Source: Macrostomum hystrix
Lineage: Eukaryota > Platyhelminthes > Macrostomidae
Assembly (NCBI GenBank): GCA_950097015.1
Contig: CATNEN010000038.1
Span: 26,635,001-26,699,000 of the forward strand
DNA: 64,000 bases
Reading direction: 5' to 3'
Positions within the stretch are counted from its first letter, which is position 1; each line of letters opens with the position of its first letter. The notes under the pieces are model-generated. The model made no database searches and had not been told where the DNA came from. It saw only the letters and a list, made by a program, of their open reading frames with translations. Made by a program: the position numbers and the translations under genes. Positions 21,771-33,900 of the stretch are shown here, in pieces.

Positions 21771-24700
21771 TAACAGAAGCTGCATGAGTCTAATGAGAAG
21801 CTGCATGAGTCCAATGAGAAGCCGCATGAGTTTTATGAGAAGCTGCATGAGACTAATGAGAAGCTGCATGAGTTTAATGAGAAGCTGCATGAGTTTAATG
21901 AGAAGCTGCATGAGTCCAATGAGAAGATGTATGATTTTAATGAGAAGCTGCATGAGTTTAATGAGAAGCTGCATGAGTCCAACGAGAAGCTGCATGAGTC
22001 CAATGAGAAGCCGCATGAGTTTTATGAGAAGCCGCATGAGTTTAATGAGAAGCCGCATGAGTTTTATGAGAAGCTGCATGAGTTTAATGAGAAGCTGCAT
22101 GAGTCCAATGAGAAGCTGCATGAGTTTTATGAGAAGCTGCATGAGTCTAATGAGAAGCTGCATGAGTCCAATGAGAAGCCGCATGAGTTTAATGAGAAGC
22201 CGCATGAGTTTAATGAGAAGCTGCATGAGTCCAACGAGAAGCTGCATGAGTCCAATGAGAAGCCGCATGAGTTTTATGAGAAGCCGCATGAGTTTAATGA
22301 GAAGCCGCATGAGTTTTATGAGAAGCTGCATGAGTTTAATGAGAAGCTGCATGAGTCCAATGAGAAGCCGCATGAGTTTTATGAGAAGCTGCATGAGTCT
22401 AATGAGAAGCTGCATGAGTCCAATGAGAAGCCGCATGAGTTTAATGAGAAGCCGCATGAGTTTAATGAGAAGCCGCATGAGTTTTATGAGAAGCCGCATG
22501 AGTTTAATGAGAAGCCGCATGAGTTTTATGAGAAGCTGCATGAGTTTAATGAGAAGCTGCATGAGTCCAATGAGAAGCCGCATGAGTTTAATGAGAAGCT
22601 GCATGAGTCTAATGAGAAGCTGCATGAGTCCAATGAGAAGCCGCATGAGTCTAATGAGAAGCTGCATGAGTTTAATGAGAAGCTGCATGATTTTAATGAG
22701 AAAGTACATGAGTTTAATGAGAAGCTGCATGAGTTTAATGAGAAGCTGCATGAGTCTAATGAGAAGCTGCATGAGTTTAATGAGAAGCTGCATGAGTTTA
22801 ATGAGAAGCTGCATGAGTTTAATGAGAAGCTGCATGAGTCTAATGAGAAGCTGCATGAGTTTAATGAGAAGCTGCATGATTCTAATGAGAAGCTGCATGA
22901 GTTTAATGAGAAGCTGCATGAGTCTAATGAGAAGCTGCATGAGTCTAATGAGAAGCTGCATGAGTCCAATGAGAAGCTGCATGAGTTTAATGAGAAGCTG
23001 CATGAGTTTAATGAGAAGCTGCATGAGTCTAATGAGAAGCTGCATGAGTCTAATGAGAAGCTGCATGATTTTAATGAGAAAGTACATGAGTTTAATGAGA
23101 AGCTGCATGAGTTGAATGAGAAGCTGCATGAGTTTAATGAGAAGCCGCATGAGTCCAATGAGAAGCTGCATGAGTCTAATGAGAAGCTGCATGATTTTAA
23201 TGAGAAAGTACATGAGTTTAATGAGAAGCTGCATGAGTTTAATGAGAAGCTGCATGAGTCCAATGAGAAGCTGCATGAGTCTAATGAGAAGCTGCATGAG
23301 TCTAATGAGAAGCTGCATGATTTTAATGAGAAAGTACATGAGTTTAATGAGAAGCTGCATGAGTTTAATGAGAAGCTGCATGAGTCCAATGAGAAGCTGC
23401 ATGAGTTTAATGAGAAGCTGCATGAGTTTAATGAGAAGCTGCATGAGTCTAATGAGAAGCTGCATGAGTCTAATGAGAAGCTGCATGATTTTAATGAGAA
23501 AGTACATGAGTTTAATGAGAAGCTGCATGAGTTTAATGAGAAGCTGCATGAGTCCAATGAGAAGCTGCATGAGTTTAATGAGAAGCTGCATGAGTTTAAT
23601 GAGAAGCTGCATGAGTCTAATGAGAAGCTGCATGAGTCTAATGAGAAGCTGCATGAGTCTAATGAGAAGCTGCATGATTTTAATGAGAAAGTACATGAGT
23701 TTAATGAGAAGCTGCATGAGTTTAATGAGAAGCTGCATGAGTTTAATGAGAAGCCGCATGAGTCCAATGAGAAGCTGCATGAGTCTAATGAGAAGCTGCA
23801 TGATTTTAATGAGAAAGTACATGAGTTTAATGAGAAGCCGCATGAGTTTAATGAGAAGCTGCATGAGTCCAATGAGAAGCTGCATGAGTCTAATGAGAAG
23901 CTGCAGGAGTCTAATGAGAAGCTGCATGATTTTAATGAGAAAGTACATGAGTTTAATGAGAAGCTGCATGAGTCCAATGAGAGGCTGCATGAGTCCAATG
24001 AGAAGCTGCATGAGTTGAATGAGAAGCTGCATGAGTCCAATGAGAAGCTGCATGAGTCCAATGAGAAGCCGCATGAGTTTAATGAGAAGCCGCATGAGTT
24101 TAATGAGAAGCTGCATGAGTCCAACGAGAAGCTGCATGAGTCCAATGAGAAGCCGCATGAGTTTTATGAGAAGCCGCATGAGTTTAATGAGAAGCCGCAT
24201 GAGTTTTATGAGAAGCTGCATGAGTTTAATGAGAAGCTGCATGAGTCCAATGAGAAGCCGCATGAGTTTTATGAGAAGCTGCATGAGTCTAATGAGAAGC
24301 TGCATGAGTCCAATGAGAAGCCGCATGAGTTTAATGAGAAGCCGCATGAGTTTAATGAGAAGCCGCATGAGTTTTATGAGAAGCCGCATGAGTTTAATGA
24401 GAAGCCGCATGAGTTTTATGAGAAGCTGCATGAGTTTAATGAGAAGCTGCATGAGTCCAATGAGAAGCCGCATGAGTTTAATGAGAAGCTGCATGAGTCT
24501 AATGAGAAGCTGCATGAGTCCAATGAGAAGCCGCATGAGTCTAATGAGAAGCTGCATGAGTTTAATGAGAAGCTGCATGATTTTAATGAGAAAGTACATG
24601 AGTTTAATGAGAAGCTGCATGAGTTTAATGAGAAGCTGCATGAGTCTAATGAGAAGCTGCATGAGTTTAATGAGAAGCTGCATGAGTTTAATGAGAAGCT

Positions 24701-26152
24701 GCATGAGTTTAATGAGAAGCTGCATGAGTCTAATGAGAAGCTGCATGAGTTTAATGAGAAGCTGCATGATTCTAATGAGAAGCTGCATGAGTTTAATGAG
24801 AAGCTGCATGAGTCTAATGAGAAGCTGCATGAGTCTAATGAGAAGCTGCATGAGTCCAATGAGAAGCTGCATGAGTTTAATGAGAAGCTGCATGAGTTTA
24901 ATGAGAAGCTGCATGAGTCTAATGAGAAGCTGCATGAGTCTAATGAGAAGCTGCATGATTTTAATGAGAAAGTACATGAGTTTAATGAGAAGCTGCATGA
25001 GTTGAATGAGAAGCTGCATGAGTTTAATGAGAAGCCGCATGAGTCCAATGAGAAGCTGCATGAGTCTAATGAGAAGCTGCATGATTTTAATGAGAAAGTA
25101 CATGAGTTTAATGAGAAGCTGCATGAGTTTAATGAGAAGCTGCATGAGTCCAATGAGAAGCTGCATGAGTCTAATGAGAAGCTGCATGAGTCTAATGAGA
25201 AGCTGCATGATTTTAATGAGAAAGTACATGAGTTTAATGAGAAGCTGCATGAGTTTAATGAGAAGCTGCATGAGTCCAATGAGAAGCTGCATGAGTTTAA
25301 TGAGAAGCTGCATGAGTTTAATGAGAAGCTGCATGAGTCTAATGAGAAGCTGCATGAGTCTAATGAGAAGCTGCATGATTTTAATGAGAAAGTACATGAG
25401 TTTAATGAGAAGCTGCATGAGTTTAATGAGAAGCTGCATGAGTCCAATGAGAAGCTGCATGAGTTTAATGAGAAGCTGCATGAGTTTAATGAGAAGCTGC
25501 ATGAGTCTAATGAGAAGCTGCATGAGTCTAATGAGAAGCTGCATGAGTCTAATGAGAAGCTGCATGATTTTAATGAGAAAGTACATGAGTTTAATGAGAA
25601 GCTGCATGAGTTTAATGAGAAGCTGCATGAGTTTAATGAGAAGCCGCATGAGTCCAATGAGAAGCTGCATGAGTCTAATGAGAAGCTGCATGATTTTAAT
25701 GAGAAAGTACATGAGTTTAATGAGAAGCCGCATGAGTTTAATGAGAAGCTGCATGAGTCCAATGAGAAGCTGCATGAGTCTAATGAGAAGCTGCAGGAGT
25801 CTAATGAGAAGCTGCATGATTTTAATGAGAAAGTACATGAGTTTAATGAGAAGCTGCATGAGTCCAATGAGAGGCTGCATGAGTCCAATGAGAAGCTGCA
25901 TGAGTTGAATGAGAAGCTGCATGAGTCCAATGAGAAGCTGCATGAGTCCAATGAGAAGCTGCATGAGTTGAATGAGAAGCTGCATGAGTCCAATGAGAAG
26001 CTGCATGAGTCCAATGAGAAGCTGCATGAGTCCAATGAGAAGCTGCATGAGTCCAATGAGAAGCTGCATGAGTCCAATGAGAAGCTGCATGAGTCCAATG
26101 AGAAGCTGCATGAGTCCAATGAGAAGCTGCATGAGTTTAATGAGAAGCTGCA
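21771..26152. repeat. 21-bp tandem array 2 (about 208 copies) with a ~1,890-bp duplicated block
   Basis: This is the same 21-bp family as array 1, beginning AGAAGCTGCATGAGTCT and ending with a run of near-identical copies (25950-26150). The block at about 22150-24040 is repeated at about 24040-25930 with an offset of exactly 1,890 bp (90 units), including rare variants such as GAGAGGCTGCATGAG, CTGCAGGAG and TCCAACGAG. The left edge (for example GAGAAGATGTATGATTTTAA at 21922) also matches array 1 at 19827. The ORFs of 300-1,475 codons are products of the repeat, not genes. Confidence 0.97.
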
Positions 26153-26249
26153 TCTCATTGCCGTTAGAGAGCAAAGAGTTGATTGCTCTTTGCCAGACAA
26201 TCCAGTCGTGATGTTCAAAGTTATTTTTTCATAGCTGCTTACATTAGCA

Positions 26250-26372
26250 TCCGAGTCAGTATTAAACAGAATCTCAGGAGTCAGCGCAATGGACAGAATT
26301 GCCTCCTCGATGGCTGCGGGTCCAGTGTCACCAAATGATGTGCCATTGCCCGCAGCCCCTTTCAAATGTGAG
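26250..26372 (+). repeat. Dispersed short repeat, copy 1
   Basis: The core is AGAATTGCCTCCTCG followed by GGCTGCGGGTCCAGTGTCAC, CAAATGATG and CCATTGCCCGCAGCCC. Related copies lie at 44605-44830, 56083-56260 and, reversed, at 62375-62490. CTGCGGG and CCCGCAG within the core can pair. No tRNA-type A or B box was found, so it is not the SINE family described above. Confidence 0.75.
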
Positions 26373-26996
26373 AATGAGTGTAGTGAGAAAAAATTAAAAG
26401 TCAAAGTACATATAACAGATAGAATTATTCTGGCAAGGCTATCAATCCGATTGTATCAACAGCACAAAAATTGCCAATTGAAGTTTATATTTCAAAATAA
26501 ATATTAAAAATGGAAGCAAAAATAGCTTCTTTTAGCTAATAGGCCAATAGAATTAAGCTAAATACATCTAAATAATGAATTTATATTTGTAATCTGCAAA
26601 ATGTAGTAAATCGACAACGTAAAAGAAATTAATCCAACAATCACACGCACACAAAAATGACACAATACAATTTGTCTAAAAGATATTGTAGCACAATTGT
26701 TCGTAGCAAAACAGTGGGACAAAAATAACTGTGTCCTCAAAAGCGAACGATAAAAGAAGCAGACAATTACGAGTAGATAGTCATTATGCGATTGGAAGCA
26801 AAAAATTGACTGCTGAGCAACGAAAATTGCCACAAAATTGAGAGCAGAAATTAGCACTGCTCTTTAATACTTACAGACTATAACCTAAATCGATCATCAA
26901 ATATTTCATTCGATTCAAAAAGCGAATCAATTTACACTTTTAGTGAAAACGAGAACGATCAGACAGTTGATTAGGCAATCAAGCCGCATGTAATTA
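26373..26996. other. AT-rich flank with no supported gene
   Basis: This is AT-rich sequence downstream (in NAGPA orientation) of the 20-bp array. No ORF with family resemblance is seen. It could contain the end of the NAGPA 3'UTR. Confidence 0.4.
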
Positions 26997-26997
26997 T

Positions 26998-27900
26998 GTC
27001 AGTGAGCGAGTCAGTGGGTCACTGAGCGAGTCAGTGGGTCAGTGAGCGAGTCAGTGGGTCAGTGGGTCACTGAGCGAGTCAGTGGGTCAGTGAGCGAGTC
27101 AGTGGGTCAGTGAGCGAGTCAGTGGGTCAGTGGGTCACTGAGCGAGTCAGTGGGTCAGTGAGCGAGTCAGTGGGTCAGTGGGTCACTGAGCGAGTCAGTG
27201 GGTCAGTGAGCGAGTCAGTGGGTCAGTGAGCGAGTCAGTGGGTCAGTGGGTCACTGAGCGAGTCAGTGGGTTAGTGGGTCAGTGAGCGAGTCAGTGGGTC
27301 AGTGAGCGAGTCAGTGGGTCAGTGGGTCAGTGAGCTAGTCAGTGGTTCACTGAGCGAGTCAGTGGGTCAGTGAGCGAGTCAGTGGGTCAGTGAGCGAGTC
27401 AGTGGGTCAGTGAGCGAGTCAGTGGGTCAGTGAGCGAGTCAGTGGGTCACTGGGCGAGTCAGTGGGTCAGTGAGCGAGTCAGTGGGTCACTGAGCGAGTC
27501 AGTGGGTCACTGAGCGAGTCAGTGGGTCAGTGGGTCACTGAGCGAGTCAGTGGGTCAGTGAGCGAGTCAGTGGGTCAGTGAGCGAGTCAGTGGGTCAGTG
27601 GGTCACTGAGCGAGTCAGTGGGTCAGTGAGCGAGTCAGTGGGTCAGTGAGCGAGTCAGTGGGTCAGTGGGTCACTGAGCGAGTCAGTGGGTCACTGAGCG
27701 AGTCAGTGGGTCAGTGAGCGAGTCAGTGGGTCACTGAGCGAGTCAGTGGGTCAGTGAGCGAGTCAGTGGGTCACTGAGCGAGTCAGTGGGTCACTGAGCG
27801 ATTCAGTGGGTCACTGAGCTAGTCAGTGGGTCAGTGAGCGAGTCAGTGGGTCACTGAGCGAGTCAGTGGGTCACTGAGCTAGTCAGTGGGTCAGTGAGCT
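26998..27900. repeat. 20-bp minisatellite abutting the NAGPA stop codon
   Basis: About 45 copies of a unit made of GTCAGTGGGTCAGTGAGCGA or its shortened and inverted-sense variants (GTCACTGAGCGA). The right edge runs into the last NAGPA exon: on the minus strand the final Ala, His and TGA codons are already repeat sequence (GCTCACTGACCCACTGAC). The array therefore forms the start of the 3'UTR. Confidence 0.93.
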
Positions 27901-30900
27901 GCAGTCTCCTTGTCGGAGTCGGATGAGTCGCCATTGCCCGCTGCCACCAGTCTGCGCATCTCGTGTCGCTGCAGTCGCCAGCGCGTGCGCAGGCGGCCAG
28001 CCGATCGACTGATTCGGCAAAGCCGGGCGATCAAACAGAAGTTCAACAGGCAGCTGGCTACCAGCACACTGGGCAGGACAATCACCATCCAGTTGATGCT
28101 GGAGACTTTCTGCCACATCTGCATCACCAAGTTGTAGGCTGCGGGCAATGCAGAATCAAACTGGTGAGATCTAAACTATGCATCGACATATAAACCTGCC
28201 TCTTTCACAACCTTTTCATTCTATTGTCTGATATTCCGCTTAATCTCTCAATTCATTTAGAACAAAACGACAATAATAGTCAATATCCCCTGAAAATCCA
28301 TGAATCTATATTTCATAAAAAGCATGACCGATATCTTATTAATTATTAATTGAAATTCAATTGAAAGCTGAACCGATATCTCATAAAAATGTTGATGGAC
28401 ATTCCATTAATTCTCAATGAAAGTGTAATTTAAAACGGAATTAATATCCCATAGAAATCCAATCGATATCCCGAGAAATCCCATAGAAATCACAATCTTA
28501 TTTCCATAGAAATCCTAATCGATATCCCATAGAAATCCCAATCAATATCCCATAGAAATCCCAATCAATATCCTATAGAAATCCCAATCAATATCCCATA
28601 GAAATCCAATCGATATCACGAGAAATCCCATAGAAATCACAATCTTATTCCCATAGAAATCCTAATCGATATCCCATAGAAATCCTAATCAATATCCCAT
28701 AGAAATCCCAATCGATATCCCATAGAAATCCCAATCGATATCCCATAGAAATCCCAATCGATATCCCATAGAAATCCCAATCAATATCCCAATCGATATC
28801 CCATAGAAATCCCAATCAATATCCCAATCGATATCCCATAGAAATCCCAATCAATATTCCATAGAAATCCCAATCAATATCCTATAGAAATCCCAATCAA
28901 TATCCTATAGAAATCCTAATCAATATCCCATAGAAATCCTAATCAATATCCCATAGAAATCCCAATCGATATCCCATAGAAATCCCAATCAATATCCCAT
29001 AAAAATCCTATAGAGTCCCCCGCACCTCCATTGGCGCTGGTCGGTCCGTCACCCAGGTCGCCGTCCAGACAGGTGCCATTGACGTGGTGGCACCGGGCGG
29101 GCTCGCCACCCCGCGGACAGACGCAGACTCCCGAGCAGTTTTGACCATAGAAGCCATCGGAGCAGGCAGTCTCGCACAGCCGTCCCAGATATCCTGGCGG
29201 GCATCGGCAGTCGCCGCTGATTGGATGGCAGTCGGCGCTAAGGCCAGGCGGCGTGTTCAGACAGCGGCATGGCGCATGGCAGCCCCAGCCAGTGAAGCCG
29301 GGCCGGCAGCGGCATCGATTGTTGACGCAGTCGCCGCCGGTTGGACTGCAGAAGGAGGCGCACGACGATGCAGCCGCCGAGTGACTGCCGCTGGCGCTGA
29401 CGCACAGCACTGACGTGACAGGCCGCAGGCAGGACCGATGGGGCGACTGACTGCCACGTGAAATTTATTAATTAATACTATGAGACTAGAAATCTTGAAT
29501 TCTCATTCTTAAAAAATCTAGACAAAAAAAAATAAATAATAAGAAATCCCTAAGAAATCCAAGCTCGAAATCTCATCCCTAAGAAATCCAAGGTCAAAAT
29601 CTCATCCCTGAGAAATCCAAGGTCAAAATCTCATCCCTAAGAAATCCAAGCTCGAAATCTCATCCATAAGAAATCCAAGCTCGAAATCTCATCCATAAGA
29701 AATCCAAGCTCGAAATCTCATCCCTAAGAAATCCAAGCTCAAAATCTCATCCCTAAGAAATCCAAGCTCGAAATCTCATCCCTAAGAAATCCAAGCTCGA
29801 AATCTCATCCCTAAGAAATCCAAGCTAGAAATCTCATCCCTAAGAAATCCAAGCTCGAAATCTCATCCCTAAGAAATCCAAGCTAGAAATCTCATCCCTA
29901 AGAAATCCAAGGTCAAAATCTCATCCAAGCTCGAAATCTCATCCCTAAGAAATCCAAGCTCGAAATCTCATCCCTAAGAAATCCAAGCTCGAAATCTCAT
30001 CCCTAAGAAATCCAAGCTCGAAATCTCACCCCTAAGAAATCCAAGCTCGAAATCTCATCCCTAAGAAATCCAAGCTCGAAATCTCATCCCTAAGAAATCC
30101 AAGCTCGAAATCTCATCCCTAAGAAATACAAGCTCGAAATCTCATCCCTAAGAAATCCAAGCTCGAAATCTCATCCCTAAGAAATCCAAGCTCGAAATCT
30201 CACCCCTAAGAAATCCAAGCTCGAAATCTCATCCCCAAAAAAAATTCAAGGTCAAAATCTCAACCCTAGAAACTTGAAATTCAAAATCTCATCCCTAGAA
30301 ACTTGAAATTCAAAATCTCATCCCTAAAGCAAAGCTAAGGCCCAACTGCCAAGGATCAATAAAACAAATAAAATCCCACATAACGAACTAAGAGGATAAT
30401 ATGCGCAAGTCAGAAGTAGGAATAGATGACTATAGAAGAAATACGCAATACGTGCGCAATTTTTCCCTCATCAGTACAAATTTAGACTAAATTTGCTAAC
30501 CGAAAGTAGGCACGTGAGTAGTGAAGATCGAATATTATTTTAAAGTCTAGTTAACCGTAAAATCTAAATAGAAAATGAACTATTCAGAAATAATAAATTT
30601 GCATATCCTTACCACGCATCGGACGGGCTGCCGACAACGGTTCCATTGACAACCAGAGTTGATGAGCCGCCTCCGTCTAGATTGATAGCATTGTACACGC
30701 CCAGGTCAACCAGAAGGTCGGCCAGGTCAAATAGGTTGATGCTAGATTGATTGGGTCAGGTAATGTATAGTGTGCGACAATATCGATTAAAAAAAACGTG
30801 TGATTAATAAATCTGGTAAAAATACACATTTTCTTATTAATTAACTCTCTATTAAGGCAATTCCACATCACATTCAGCCGATTCCATATCCCATTCGGCA

Positions 30901-33900
30901 GATTCCAACTCTCCATTCAGCCGATTCCACATCCCATTCAGTCGATTCCACATCACATTCAGTCGATTCCACATCACATTCAGTCGATTCCTCATCCAAT
31001 TCAGCCGATTCCACATCCCATTCAGTCGATTCCACATCACATTCAGTCGATTACTCATCCCATTCAGCAGATTCCAACTCTCCATTCAGCCGATTCCATA
31101 TCCCATTCAGCCGATTCCACATCCCATTCAGTCGATTCCACATCACATTCAGTCGATTCCTCATCCCATTCAGCAGATTCCAACTCTCCATTCAGCCGAT
31201 TCCATATCCCATTCAGCCGATTCCACATCCCATTCAGCCGATTCCAACTCTCCATTAAGCAGATACCAACTCTCCATTCAGTCGATTCCACATCCCATTC
31301 AGCAGATTCCAACTCTCCATTCAGCCGATTCCACATCCCATTCAGCCGATTCCAACTCTCCATTAAGCAGATACCAACTCTCCATTCAGTCGATTCCACA
31401 TCCCATTCAGCAGATTCCAACTCTCCATTCAGCCGATTCCACATCCCATTCAGCCGATTCCATATCCCATTCAGCCGATTCCACATCCCGTTCAGCAGAT
31501 TCCAACTCTTTATTCAGCCGATTCCATATCCCATTCAGTCGATTCCACATCACATTCAGTCGATTCCTCATCCCATTCAGCAGATACCAACTCTCCATTC
31601 AGCAGATTCGACCCATTCAGCCGATTCCACATCCCATTCAGTCGATTCCACATCACATTCAGTCGATTCCTCATCCCATTCAGCAGATTCAAACTCTCCA
31701 TTCAGCCGATTCCATATCCCATTCACCCGATTTCACATCCCATTCAGCCGATTCCACATCCCATTCAGCAGATTCCAACTCTCCATTAAGCATATACAAA
31801 CTCTCCATTCAGCTGATTCCACATCCCATTCAGCAGATTCTAACTCTCCACTCAGACGATTCCAAGAAGATTCCAAGACGATTCCAAGATTCCAAGACGA
31901 TCTCCACTCAGATCATTCAGCAGATTCCAAGTCTCATTCAGCAGATTCCAAGTCTCATTTAGCAGATTCAAAGTATCATTCAGCAGATTCCAAGTCTCAT
32001 TTAGAGGATTCCAATTCTTTTTCGGACGATTCCAACTCTCATTCGAACTGAGTCGATTTGGGTCCAATTCAGCCGATTTAAGCTTATTACTAAGCTGTTA
32101 ACGCAGATTCATCAGACGATACCTATTCTAATAAACACGAATTATTTCGAAGCAAATATCAAAAAATGATGAGAAATTCAAACTTACCCAGATACTTCAG
32201 TCTTGCCAACAATTTGCACTAGAACAAGTTCGCCTGTAATTAACTGCCCAACGGCTGATCGAGCCGAAATTACCGACGCGAAGTAGTTCAGAGTGCCTGT
32301 TGTCTGAGTAGCTGAGCATTCGGCCCTGATGCTCTGCTCGACGAACTGCGGTTAAGCGAAAACCTCTTGTAACTTCCTCTTGTAACTTCCTCTTGTAACT
32401 TCCTCTTGAAACTTTCGATAAACTGACCTTGCTATCCCTTCGTTCTGATCTTTCTTACCCCCACTCTAATCTTTCACCCCCTCTCTGATCTTTCTTACCC
32501 CCACTCTAATCTTTCACCCCCTCTCTGATCTTTCTTACCCCCACTCTAATCTTTCACCCCCTCTCTGATCTTTCTTACCCCCACTCTAATCTTTCACCCC
32601 TCTCTGATCTTGCTTACCCCCACTCTGATCTTTCATCCCCTCTCTGATCTTTCTTACCCCCACTCTAATCTTTCACCCCCTCTCTGATCTTTCTTACCCC
32701 CACTCTAATCTTTCACCCCCTCTCTGATCTTTCTTACCCCCACTCTAATCTTTCACCCCTCTCTGATCTTGCTTACCCCCACTCTGATCTTTCACCCCCT
32801 CTCTGATCTTTCTTACCCCCTCTCTGATCTTGCTTACCCCCACTCTGATCTTTCACCCCCTCTCTGATCTTGCTTACCCCCACTCTAATCTTTCACCCCC
32901 TCTCTGATCTTGCTTACCCCCTCTCTGATCTTGCTTACCCCCACTCTGATATTTCTTACCCCCCCACTCTAATCTTTCACCCCCACTCTGATATTTCTTA
33001 CCCCCTCCACTCTAATCTTTCACCCCCACTCTGATATTTCTTACCCCCTCCACTCTAATCTTTCACCCCCACTCTGATATTTCTTACCCCCTCCACTCTA
33101 ATCTTTCACCCCCACTCTGATATTTCTTACCCCCTCCACTCTAATCTTTCACCCCCACTCTGATCTTGCTTACCCCCACTCTGATCTTTCTTACCCCCTC
33201 CACTCTAATCTTTCCCCCCATTCTGATCCTTCTTTCCCCCACTCTGATCTATCTTACCCCCACTCTGATCTTTCTTACCCCCACTCTGATCTATCTTACC
33301 CCCACTCTGATATTTCTTACCCCCCACTCTAATCTTTCCCCCCCCACTCAGATCTTTCTTACCCCCCTCCACTCTAATCTTTCACCCCCACTCTGATCTT
33401 GCTTACCCCCACTCTGATCTTTCTTACCCCCTCCACTCTAATCTTTCCCCCCATTCTGATCCTTCTTCCCCCCACTCTGATCTATCTTACCCCCACTCTG
33501 ATCTTTCTTACCCCCACTCTGATCTATCTTACCCCCACTCTGATCTTTCTTACCCCCTCCACTCTAATCTTTCCCCCCCCACTCTGATATTTCTCCCCCA
33601 CTCTGGTCTTTATTACCCCTACTTCGATCTTCCTCCCCCCACTCTGATCTTTCTTCCCCTCACTCTGATCTTTCTTACCCCCCACTCACCCTCAGATTCA
33701 TCTCTCCCTCCCTTCGGATCTTTCTCTCCCTGAAATCGCTTGCTCTCGTCCCAGTGAAATATATTTTTTCAGCCGCATAAATACATAATAGTGCAAACAG
33801 TACCAAACGATCTGCTACTCACACTGCTGCCATTGCGAACAAGCCAAATCGCGCCGCCAACCAGTTGATGAAACATACCGGACAGCAACTCATCCTCCGT

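Noticed and set aside
18643-26404. ORFs of 290-1,475 codons on both strands across the 21-bp arrays
   Set aside because: The unit is 21 bp with no stop in four of six frames, so long ORFs arise automatically. The products are seven-residue repeats with no start context, splice support or homology.
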